From Acidobacteriota bacterium (GTDB lineage Bacteria > Acidobacteriota > Blastocatellia > Pyrinomonadales > Pyrinomonadaceae): a DNA stretch of 38,818 nucleotides. Below, in pieces: positions 16,701 through 23,474 of this stretch. The position numbers were made by a program, and so were the translations under genes. The first letter of the stretch is position 1. The number at the start of each line of letters is the position of its first letter. Under the pieces are notes generated by a model. The model was not told the origin of the DNA, did not search any database, and saw only the letters and a program-made list of their open reading frames with translations. The DNA lies in contig JAFDVJ010000101.1 in assembly GCA_018269075.1 (NCBI GenBank), forward strand, positions 1-38,818, given 5' to 3'.

Positions 16701-17626
16701 CGGCGGGCGCCGGCCTGACGCCGCTCGCGACGATCCCGAACGGCGTGACGATCGGCGCGCACGGCTATTATCTGCTGACGAACAACAGCCCGAACGGCGG
16801 ATTTTCGCTGATCGACTATCCGACCGGCACCGGCGCGACGACCGCGGCCGGCGACCAGACCTTCGCGACCGACATTCCCGACAATTCCGATCTCGTCCTG
16901 CTGAAAACCGCCGCCGCCGCCGCTTTCGTCCCGGCGAACAAGCTCGACGCGGTCGGGTTCGCCGCCTCGGACTGGTCCGAGGGCAAGCCGCTCGCGGCGA
17001 CCGCCGAAGCCGACACCGAGATGAGCTATTTCCGGCGCATCGGCGCGGACGGCCTGCGCGACACCGACAACAACGCGGCCGATTTCCTGCTCGTCGACAA
17101 CCACGCCCGCGTCTTCGGCGGCGGCGATCAGTCGCGGATCTACGCCGCGCTCGGCGCGCCCGCGCCCGAAACGTCCGAGAGTCTCCGGCTGATGAGCGCG
17201 GCGACGGTGACGGTCGAGGAATCGGGCGCGGAAAGCTATTCGTCCGCGCCGGTCCCGAACGGCGCGCAGGGAACGCTGACGGTTTACCGGCGGATCACGA
17301 ACAACACCGCCGCGCCGCTGACCGCGCTCCGGCTGCGGGCGGTCGATTTCCCGACGCTCGGGTCGGAGCTGCAGCGGCGCTACTCGTCGCGGCCCGATTT
17401 CCGGCTTTTGACTTCGGCCGACGAAGGCCCGCTCGTGAAGGGCGTGACGCTCGCGGCCGACCGGCTGCAGCCGAACGGCGGCGGGCTCAACAGCACGCTC
17501 GGCGTCGGCGCGATCGACGCCGCCAACCCGCTGCTGCCGGGCGAGAGCGTCGTCGTCGCGATCCGTTTCGGCGTGATGCGCTACGGCCGCCACCCGCTCG
17601 CGCTCGCGGTCGAGGCGCAACAGTAA
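13757..17626 (+). CDS. Giant secreted SBBP / Calx-beta / lamin-tail domain protein
   Basis: The product is 1289 aa. It starts at the GTG at 13757, 9 nt after AAGGAG. A signal peptide (about 1-35, ending in AAAA) is followed by an N-terminal domain that opens with FEENRGQFD, as usual before SBBP propellers. SBBP repeats fill about 270-730 and recur as FPTTAGAYDTTYNGG, STFLGGAGND and GIAVDPSG. Next come a carboxypeptidase-regulatory-like beta domain (731-815), a Calx-beta domain (815-933), a lamin-tail-like domain (about 935-1120; GEFRERGRLGANDEYVKLYN) and a C-terminal beta domain. The architecture suggests an exported calcium-binding adhesive or matrix protein; no anchor or sorting tail is seen. 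A heptamer array is inserted in frame at about residues 91-108. Preceded by dyad site c. Confidence 0.9.
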   Translation: MTKMSFRMFRCVVALLALGSLIFPVFPAAAAPPPAVPDAAPPAVSTVSFEENRGQFDKRVRYAARAAGTTVFLTVDEAVYVIPFDDNQSNNPKSEIRNPKSEIRNPKSAFALRMKIVGANPDSTFAGESLREQRTNYFRGPAENWRTDIPNFGAVRFENVYDGVGMLWQGQENGATRYDFTVAPNAAPERIALSFAGADSLEIDPDGSLLIHTKAGTLRQNRPFSYQETNGVRREVASGFRIEDDCVKFTLGDYDRSLPLTIDPTVALNNLAGSTLIGGFNDDQVNASGTDAYGYHYVAGQTLSPNFPTTIGVFDPSDHFGSDGFVAKFNASGTGLIYSSYIGGALGDGVNGMSVDPNGVVYLVGNTASGDFPVTAGAYDTTYNSGLNGDAFALKLNSSGSTLNFSTFLGGNGEDVGSGIAVDSSLNVYVTGYSVDSTIDFPTTAGAFDTTQNGQSDVYLAKLNAAGSALVYSTFLGGLNFDFGYGVAVDASGNAFIAGDTQSTNFPVLSAFDSVHNGADDVFVTELNPSGSALVFSTFAGGAGTDLATAIALDIQGNPVVTGFAVSGFPTTAGAYDTTYNGGFEAFAMKFTNGSGTIGFSTYLGGAGDDRGYGIAVDPSGTVFVTGETADAATDFPTTAGAYDTTQNGGTDVFLARLNGNGTALIYSTFLGGAGNDGGRSVALDPTGSVYVGGLTNGGSPSFPTTPGAYQGFVAGGTDGFAAKFGNYTIAGKVVDATTGNPISNVMIALSGQTSGNLLTGTDGRFIFQDTIAGEPYAVSATRAGYSINPAIFNIGALNNNRELVFVGAVGSPTGGSGGTFAFQSLSYNRTENGGAVTLTVKRTGAITEANPVTVDFETVDGTAAAGQDYVATSGVLSFGPLETTKTINVPILNDTILEPRQSFSVVIGNPTNNGDIEIGRETSLVQLLDDDLANGDLLIGEFRERGRLGANDEYVKLYNPHDFDVTVQTADGSGGLTLASAAGAGLTPLATIPNGVTIGAHGYYLLTNNSPNGGFSLIDYPTGTGATTAAGDQTFATDIPDNSDLVLLKTAAAAAFVPANKLDAVGFAASDWSEGKPLAATAEADTEMSYFRRIGADGLRDTDNNAADFLLVDNHARVFGGGDQSRIYAALGAPAPETSESLRLMSAATVTVEESGAESYSSAPVPNGAQGTLTVYRRITNNTAAPLTALRLRAVDFPTLGSELQRRYSSRPDFRLLTSADEGPLVKGVTLAADRLQPNGGGLNSTLGVGAIDAANPLLPGESVVVAIRFGVMRYGRHPLALAVEAQQ
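14028..14076. repeat. In-frame ATCCGAA heptamer array inside a gene
   Basis: Seven 7-bp units (six ATCCGAA, one GTCCGAA) lie inside the SBBP gene. Since three units make 21 bp, they read as the peptide repeat NPKSEIR without breaking the frame. The same heptamer is found in the non-coding gaps near 4852 and, on the other strand, 9861 and 10808. Confidence 0.9.
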
Positions 17627-17656
17627 AAACCGGCCCCCGAAAATAACGACCGGCGT

Positions 17657-17684
17657 TTGGCTCATCCCGACTTTGCGCTATAAT
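17657..17684 (+). promoter_or_regulatory. Sigma-70-type promoter of the M23-like gene
   Basis: TTGGCT (17657-17662), a 16-bp spacer and a perfect TATAAT (17679-17684) lie 51 bp before the ATG at 17736. There is no dyad of the 7-4-7 type here. This promoter argues against a translation start at the in-frame TTG at 17673. Confidence 0.65.
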
Positions 17685-17735
17685 GTCGGTCGTCGCCCCG
17701 GCGGCCCCGAACAAAACCCAGGAGAGTATCGAAGA

Positions 17736-18206
17736 ATGAGAATTTTCCCCCTGAAAATCAAGGTCGACAGCTATAAAACGAACTGGTCGTGCCGGTTCGG
17801 CGCGCCGCGCGCGCCCGGCCGCAAGCACGGCGGCTGCGATCTCGCGGCGGCGGTCGGCACGCCCGTCTACGCGGTCGACGACGGCGAGGTCGTCGAGGTC
17901 TCCTCGAAGTTCAAATACGACACGAGCGTCGTCTCGATCGAGCACGGCGACATCTACGACGACGATTACTGCATCGTCCGCTACGGCGAGGTCGACACCG
18001 TGATGGTGAGCCTCGGCGCGAAGGTCAAAAAGGGCGATATGATCGCGAAGGTCGGCAAACAGCCGGGCGGCACGCAGCTTCATCTCGAAATGTATTCCGG
18101 CGCCGAGATCGGCCCGTTCCTGCAGGAAAACAACGCGCCCTACAAACGCCGCAACGACATTATGGATCCGACGCCGTTTCTCGACGCGTGGCCGCCCAAA
18201 ACCTAG
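17736..18206 (+). CDS. M23 peptidase-like protein lacking catalytic histidines
   Basis: The product is 156 aa with no signal peptide. The fold is that of the LytM/M23 peptidoglycan endopeptidases: GRKHGGCDLAAAVGTPVYAVDDGEVVEV, then a V-LGAKVKKGDMIAKVG strand pair, then QLHLEM. The three zinc ligands of the family are present (H31 and D35 of HxxxD, H116). The two catalytic histidines are not: the usual HxH is QLH (Q114) and the usual YAHL is YGEV (83-86). It is probably a non-hydrolytic or altered M23 domain. I start at the ATG at 17736 with AGGAG 11 nt upstream, since the longer frame would overlap the promoter. It ends before a tandem promoter region. Cytosolic location is odd for this family. 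Confidence 0.85.
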   Translation: MRIFPLKIKVDSYKTNWSCRFGAPRAPGRKHGGCDLAAAVGTPVYAVDDGEVVEVSSKFKYDTSVVSIEHGDIYDDDYCIVRYGEVDTVMVSLGAKVKKGDMIAKVGKQPGGTQLHLEMYSGAEIGPFLQENNAPYKRRNDIMDPTPFLDAWPPKT

Positions 18207-18255
18207 CCGCACGACCGAAATTTCCCGAAATCCGCCCGCTTCGCCGCTCGGGCCG

Positions 18256-18300
18256 ACTACCCAAGCGGACGGCTTTTGTCGCCGGAACGGCAATTATTTT
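18256..18300 (+). promoter_or_regulatory. 7-4-7 dyad plus -10 (site d)
   Basis: ACTACCC-AAGC-GGACGGC (18256-18273) has a perfect left arm and a degraded right arm. TATTTT (18295-18300) follows after exactly 21 bp. The -35 position reads GCTTTT. No gene begins within 200 bp. Downstream is a ~140-nt segment that ends in a terminator-like hairpin. Confidence 0.5.
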
Positions 18301-18306
18301 CCCCGG

Positions 18307-18446
18307 CCCGCGTCAATTCCCGAACGCCGGCCGCCGGTTGCCGGCCGTCATCGCCGGAATCGCGCCCGAACGCCTTAAAGAATCGCTCCAAACATCGATA
18401 AAAACTGCTTTTTCGGCGGACCCGGCGGGTCCGCCGAACGGCTTTT
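18307..18446 (+). ncRNA. Candidate small RNA or attenuated leader
   Basis: If site d fires, the RNA would start near 18307 and meet a GC-rich hairpin with a T-run at 18414-18446, giving about 140 nt. It contains GC-rich self-complementary segments (GCCGGC repeats near 18327-18346). No ribosome site with a credible ORF was found. Alternatively it is the attenuated 5' leader of the 18556 gene. This is inference from promoter and terminator placement only. Confidence 0.3.
18414..18446 (+). terminator. Terminator-like hairpin between sites d and e
   Basis: A perfect 10-bp stem CGGCGGACCC/GGGTCCGCCG (18414-18423 and 18427-18436) has a tight 3-nt loop. AACGGCTTTTT follows. The T-run starts 6 nt after the stem, so efficiency is uncertain. 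It may serve the M23-like gene, the candidate RNA, or both. Confidence 0.5.
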
Positions 18447-18473
18447 TACCGCTCGTTTCGCCGCTTCCAGAAC

Positions 18474-18518
18474 GCCACCCGCACGGGTGGCGATTTAGAT
18501 TTTCATAAAAGCTATAAA
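18474..18518 (+). promoter_or_regulatory. 7-4-7 dyad plus -10 (site e)
   Basis: GCCACCC-GCAC-GGGTGGC (18474-18491) is a perfect dyad. TATAAA (18513-18518) follows after exactly 21 bp. The -35 position reads GCGATT. The predicted start near 18525 is 31 nt ahead of the ATG at 18556. Confidence 0.62.
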
Positions 18519-18555
18519 CGGTGCGTCGGCTGTTTTGTCGCCGATCGAGGTTTTT

Positions 18556-21500
18556 ATGAATATGAGAAGCACATTTTATTTTTTGTTTATTTCGATCCTG
18601 TTTTTCTGCTCGAACGCGGCGGCCGCGACCTATGTCGTCGACCGCGCCGACGACGTCACGGCGACGGCCTGCACGGCGGCCGCCAACGACTGCAGTTTGC
18701 GCGGCGCGATCATCAACGCCAACGCCAACGGCGCGGGCGCCGACACGATCAATTTCAACATCGGCGGCGGCAACGCGCAGACGATCACGATCTCGTCGAC
18801 GCCGCTTCCCGACATCCAGACGTCGCTGACGATCGACGGCACGACGCAGCCGCTCTGGGGCGGTCTGCCGCTGATCGAGATCAACGGCGCGGCTTCGACT
18901 GCCGGCACGAACGGCTTTCGCTTTACGACCCCGGTAAACCCGACGGCGATCACGGTCGTCATCAAAGGGCTCATCATCAACCGTTTCGCGGCGAGCGGCA
19001 TCAACTTCAACGCCTCGTTCGGCGTGACGGCAACCGTCACCGGCTGCTACATCGGCACGAACCCGGGCGGCAGCGTCGATCAGGGCAACGGCGCGGACGG
19101 CATCCGGATCACCGCGTATCCCGGCGACTCGTACACGATCGGCGGCACCGCGACGAGCGACCGCAACGTCATCTCCGGCAACCAACTCAACGGCATCGAC
19201 GTCATCACGGTCGAGGACATCTTCTCGCAGGCGACGACCGACATCACGGTCCTCAACAACTTCATCGGCACGTCGGCCGGCGGCTCGGCCGACCTCGGCA
19301 ACTCGACGAACGGCATCGCCTTCGGCGGCCCCGGCTACAACTTTTCGCTGCAGGTCGGCAACGGGCTCGCGAGCGGGCGCAACATCATTTCCGGCAACGA
19401 TCAGTACGGGATCTTCGCGACCTCGGGCAGCATCGGGGTCTTCAACAACTACATCGGCACGAACCTCGGCGGCACGACCGACGTCGGCAACACGCTCGAC
19501 GGCATCAAGATCGCGACCGACGTCACGAGCGCCGTGATCGGCGGCACGGTGGTCGGCATTCCGGTCGGCAACGTCATCTCCGGCAATAACGGCGGCGGCA
19601 TTTTCATCGACGGCGCGGACATCCCGGCGACGATCCAGGGCAACAAGATCGGCACGAACGCCGCCGGCACGGCCGCGCTCGGCAACAACGGCGACGGCAT
19701 CTATCTGAGCGAGGGGCTCAATGTCACGCTCTCTTCGATCACCATCGGTTCGAGCACCGACGCGAACAACTCCAACACGATCAGCGGCAACGGCCAGAAC
19801 GGCATCGAGGTCAACGAGCTGGTCCAGGGCGTCAAGATCTACGGCAACAAGATCGGCACCAACACGGCCGGCACCGCCGTCGTTCCGAACGGCGCCGTCG
19901 GCGTGATGCTCAACTCGTCGCTGAACGAGATCGGGCTCGCCGGCAGCGCGATCGCCGCCAACGTCATCTCCGGCAACGGCACCGACGGCATCCTGCTTTT
20001 CGGCACCGGGCTCAACGCGATCAACAACAAGATCCACAACAATTACATCGGCACCAACGCGGCCACGCAGATCCTCGGCAACGGCCAGAGCGGCATCTAC
20101 ATCAACGGCGCCTACGGAACCGAGATCGGCGACAACGCTGTGACCGGCCGCAACACGATCGCCTTTAACGGCACGAACGGCGTGACCGTCTATTCGGGCG
20201 GCGGCGAAACGATCCGCAACAATTCGATCTACGGCAACTTCGAGCTCGGCATCGATCTCGGCGGCGACGGCCCGACGCCGAACGATCCCGGCGACGCCGA
20301 CAACGGCCCGAATCTCCGGCAAAACTATCCGGTCATCCAGCGCGCGACGACCGCCGGCATCACGGCAACGATCAACACGACGCCGAACACGGCCGTCGAC
20401 ATCGAGTATTTCTACGGCCCGACCTGCGACACGAGCGGTTTCGGCGAGGGCCAGATCCATCTCGCCGGGATCGGCGTGACGACCGACGCGAACGGCAACG
20501 CCGACGTCTCGGTCCAGCCCGGCATCGTCACGGTCGGCCAGTTCGTGACGGCGACCGCGACGACCGGGGGCGCGGTCCGCCACACCTCCGAATTCTCGCA
20601 GTGCGCGCAGGTCACGCCGCCGGTCGGCAATCTGACCTTCTCGGCCGCGTCCTACACGGCCGTCGAATCGGCCGGCCAGCGAACGATCGTCGTCAACCGC
20701 ACCGGCGGCTCTTACGGCACGATCCAGGCCCACTACGCGACCTCGAACGGCACCGCGACGGCCGGACAGGATTACAGCACGACGAGCAACACGATCACCT
20801 TCCTCGACGGCGAGCTGACGCACAGCTTCAACGTCCCGATCACCAACGACACGACCGACGAGGCGGACGAGACCGTCAACCTGACGCTCAGCAATCCGTC
20901 GCCCGGCGTCTTTCTGACGCCGAACGCGACGGCCGTCCTGACGATCACGGACGACGACCCGCCGCCGACGATTTCGATCGAGGACGTCGCGCAGACGGAA
21001 GGCAATCAGGGCAATAAAGTCTATTTCTTCCGCGTCGAGCTTTCGCAGGCGAGCGAGAAGACCGTCACGGTCGATTACCAGACGACCAACGGCACGGCGA
21101 CGGCGACGGTCGATTATCTGCCGACCAACGGCACGCTCACGTTCGCGCCGGGCGAGACGCTCAAGGAGATCATCGTGACGATCGTCGGCGATCTGACGCC
21201 GGAGCTCGACGAGACCTTTACGGTCGATCTGTCGAACCCGCAGAACGTCACGTTCGGCGACAATCAGGGCGTCGGCACGATCCAGGACGACGACAATCCG
21301 GGCCGCTTCTCGTTCGCCTTCGCGCCGTATTCCGGCACCGAGCACGACACGGTGCTCGTCACCGTCACGCGGACGAACGGGACGGCCGGCACGGTTTCGG
21401 TCGATTACGCCACGCAGGGCGGCACGGCGACCCCGGTCACCGATTACCAGCCCGCTTCCGGCACGCTCGTCTTCGGCGACGGCGAAACGACGAAGACCTT

Positions 21501-23316
21501 CCCGGTCATCCTCGCCGACGACACCGTGCCCGAACCGGCCAAGACGGTCAATCTCGTGCTCTCGAACCCGATCGGCGGCGCGATCCTCGGCGCGCCTTCG
21601 GTCGCCGTGCTCAACATCTTCGACAACGATTCGGGCGCGCTCCTGACGCTCGCCGGCCGGGTTCACCGCGCCGACAACTCGAACGTCGCCGGCGTCACGA
21701 TGACGCTCCAGGGCACGCAGAACGCGACCGCGACGACCGACGCCAGCGGCCGCTATTCGTTCCCGAATCTCGCGCCGAACGGCAATTATTCGGTGACGCC
21801 CGCGGCCGTCGGCTACACGTTCGCGCCGATCAGCCAGCAGTTCAACAATCTGACGAGCGACAATCTGGTCGTCAACTTCACGGCGACGCCCGCGCCGGCA
21901 CGGCAGCTCAAGGTCGTCGGCGGCAACGCGACGCCGGGCCAGAACGTGACGGCGACCGTCCAGCTCGTCGCGCAGGGCGACGAAAACTCGGTCGCGTTCT
22001 CGCTCAACTACGATTCGAACATTCTCGTAAACCCGCAGGTCGCGCTCGGCGCGGACGCGGCGGGCGCGACCCTGTTCACCAATTCGGCGCTGCCCGGCCG
22101 GCTCGGCATCGTGCTCGCGCTGCCCGCCGGACAATCCTTCGCCGTCGGCACGCGGACGGTCGCCGTCGTGACGTTCAACACGCTGCCGACGGCGGCCTAC
22201 AACTCGCCGGTCACGTTCGGCGACGCGCCGCTCGCCCGGAGCATCGCCAACACGAACGCCGACGAGCTGACGGCCGTTTACACCGACGGAGCGGTGACGT
22301 TCGCGCAGGGGTATGAAGCGGACGTCGCGCCGCGTCCGACCGGCAACAACAACGGGACGGTGACGATCACCGACTTTACGCAGGTCGGCCGCTTCGTCGC
22401 CGGGCTCGACACGCTCAACGATAACTTCAACGAGTTTCAGCGGGCCGACTGCGCCCCGCGCATCACGCTCGGGAACGGCACGCTGACCGTCGCCGACTAC
22501 ACGCAGGCCGGACGCTTCGCCGCCGGGCTCGATCCGGTCAGCCCGACCGGCGGCGCGGCCGCGCCGAACCTGCTCGCGATCGACGATTCCGGCAAACTGC
22601 CGTTCGCGGGCGGCGCGGACAACTTCGTCCCGACCATCGTCCAGGTCGTCAGCAACTCGGCGCAGCCCGGCTCGCCGGTCACGGTGGTGATCGCCGCCGA
22701 CACGCAGGGCACGGAAAACGGCTTCGGCTTCACGGTCAACTACGATCCGACGAAGCTCGCGAACCCGACGGTCGCGAAGGGCGCGGACACGCAGGCGGCG
22801 ACGCTGATCCCGAACACCACGCAATCCGGCAAGGTCGGCGTCGTGCTCGCGATGCCGTTCGGACAGGCGATCGCCGCGGGCACGAAACAGATCGTCACGA
22901 TCCAGTTCAACGTGCTGCCGAACGCCGCCGGCGGGCCGACGCCGCTCGTCTTTACGGACGCGCCGGTCGCGCGCGAGATCTCGGACGTCAACGCCAACGT
23001 GCTGCAGTCGACGTTTACCGACGGCGCGGTCAATATCCTGACCCCGACGGCGGCCGGCGTGACGGTCGGCGGGCAGATCAGGTCGGCGAACGGCGGCGGG
23101 CTCGGCGGCGTCCGCGTGACGCTGACCGATGCTTCGGGCCAGACGCGGACGGCGACGTCCAACACGTTCGGCCGCTATGAGTTCCGGGACGTTCCGGCCG
23201 GCGCGGTCTACGTCCTGACGGCGGTCGGCGGACGGCGCTACGCGTTCGCCGAGCCGACGCGCGTGGTGAGCGTCGGGGACGATCTCGCCGACATCGATTT
23301 TGTCAGCGCAAACTGA
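18556..23316 (+). CDS. Giant secreted beta-helix / Calx-beta / cohesin-dockerin protein
   Basis: The product is about 1586 aa. A signal peptide (MNMRSTFYFLFISILFFCS, ending AAAA) is followed by TYVVDRADD and CSLRGAIINAN, the usual opening of secreted parallel beta-helix proteins. The helix (to about 690) shows recurring NVISGN, GIYI and NYIGTN rungs. Then come three Calx-beta domains (about 690-800, 800-912, 912-1030; TATAGQDY-type and DDD motifs), a carboxypeptidase-regulatory-like domain (1030-1113), a cohesin-like domain (1115-1255), a duplicated dockerin-like segment (1255-1335; TITDFTQVGRFVAGLD and TVADYTQAGRFAAGLD), a second cohesin-like domain (1355-1495) and a second regulatory-like domain. 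Calcium-binding adhesion or matrix role inferred. I start at the ATG at 18556 (GAGG 5 nt upstream); the ATG at 18562 is possible. Driven by site e. Confidence 0.9.
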   Translation: MNMRSTFYFLFISILFFCSNAAAATYVVDRADDVTATACTAAANDCSLRGAIINANANGAGADTINFNIGGGNAQTITISSTPLPDIQTSLTIDGTTQPLWGGLPLIEINGAASTAGTNGFRFTTPVNPTAITVVIKGLIINRFAASGINFNASFGVTATVTGCYIGTNPGGSVDQGNGADGIRITAYPGDSYTIGGTATSDRNVISGNQLNGIDVITVEDIFSQATTDITVLNNFIGTSAGGSADLGNSTNGIAFGGPGYNFSLQVGNGLASGRNIISGNDQYGIFATSGSIGVFNNYIGTNLGGTTDVGNTLDGIKIATDVTSAVIGGTVVGIPVGNVISGNNGGGIFIDGADIPATIQGNKIGTNAAGTAALGNNGDGIYLSEGLNVTLSSITIGSSTDANNSNTISGNGQNGIEVNELVQGVKIYGNKIGTNTAGTAVVPNGAVGVMLNSSLNEIGLAGSAIAANVISGNGTDGILLFGTGLNAINNKIHNNYIGTNAATQILGNGQSGIYINGAYGTEIGDNAVTGRNTIAFNGTNGVTVYSGGGETIRNNSIYGNFELGIDLGGDGPTPNDPGDADNGPNLRQNYPVIQRATTAGITATINTTPNTAVDIEYFYGPTCDTSGFGEGQIHLAGIGVTTDANGNADVSVQPGIVTVGQFVTATATTGGAVRHTSEFSQCAQVTPPVGNLTFSAASYTAVESAGQRTIVVNRTGGSYGTIQAHYATSNGTATAGQDYSTTSNTITFLDGELTHSFNVPITNDTTDEADETVNLTLSNPSPGVFLTPNATAVLTITDDDPPPTISIEDVAQTEGNQGNKVYFFRVELSQASEKTVTVDYQTTNGTATATVDYLPTNGTLTFAPGETLKEIIVTIVGDLTPELDETFTVDLSNPQNVTFGDNQGVGTIQDDDNPGRFSFAFAPYSGTEHDTVLVTVTRTNGTAGTVSVDYATQGGTATPVTDYQPASGTLVFGDGETTKTFPVILADDTVPEPAKTVNLVLSNPIGGAILGAPSVAVLNIFDNDSGALLTLAGRVHRADNSNVAGVTMTLQGTQNATATTDASGRYSFPNLAPNGNYSVTPAAVGYTFAPISQQFNNLTSDNLVVNFTATPAPARQLKVVGGNATPGQNVTATVQLVAQGDENSVAFSLNYDSNILVNPQVALGADAAGATLFTNSALPGRLGIVLALPAGQSFAVGTRTVAVVTFNTLPTAAYNSPVTFGDAPLARSIANTNADELTAVYTDGAVTFAQGYEADVAPRPTGNNNGTVTITDFTQVGRFVAGLDTLNDNFNEFQRADCAPRITLGNGTLTVADYTQAGRFAAGLDPVSPTGGAAAPNLLAIDDSGKLPFAGGADNFVPTIVQVVSNSAQPGSPVTVVIAADTQGTENGFGFTVNYDPTKLANPTVAKGADTQAATLIPNTTQSGKVGVVLAMPFGQAIAAGTKQIVTIQFNVLPNAAGGPTPLVFTDAPVAREISDVNANVLQSTFTDGAVNILTPTAAGVTVGGQIRSANGGGLGGVRVTLTDASGQTRTATSNTFGRYEFRDVPAGAVYVLTAVGGRRYAFAEPTRVVSVGDDLADIDFVSAN

Positions 23317-23399
23317 CAAAACACCGGTCGGTTCGGGCGGCGGGCGGAACCTGTTTCGCTTCTTGTCATCAAGCCCGTCGTCCCGATCGGTCCGGCGTC

Positions 23400-23456
23400 G
23401 CGATCCGGAAACCGACTCGGGCGTTTCCGGATCGCGATTGCGGATTTCAGTTTTTT
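23400..23456 (+). terminator. Inverted repeat with later T-run after the giant gene
   Basis: A perfect 13-bp inverted repeat GCGATCCGGAAAC (23400-23412) pairs with 23423-23435 across a 10-nt loop. A TTTTTT run follows about 15 nt later (23451-23456). It lies in the 158-bp gap before the FG-GAP gene. It could end the 18556 transcript or structure the next leader. Confidence 0.4.
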
Positions 23457-23474
23457 ACCAAGGGAGCGGCAGCG

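Noticed and set aside
15281..17665. A 794-codon minus-strand frame opposite the SBBP gene
   Set aside because: Same reasons: biased composition, no recognisable motif, full overlap with a well-supported gene.
17673..17735. Upstream TTG start that would lengthen the M23-like protein by 21 residues
   Set aside because: The region contains a good TTGGCT-16-TATAAT promoter, and the ATG at 17736 has AGGAG before it.
18313..23319. A 1668-codon open frame on the minus strand, opposite the giant beta-helix gene
   Set aside because: Its product is an R/D/V/A-rich low-complexity chain with no domain, signal or ribosome site. The plus-strand frame has a signal peptide and clear domains. Long antisense frames are expected at this GC content.
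23379..23395. Weak match to the dyad upstream of the FG-GAP gene (GTCCCGATCGGTCC)
   Set aside because: Only about half of the arm positions match and nothing like a -10 is found 21 bp downstream.
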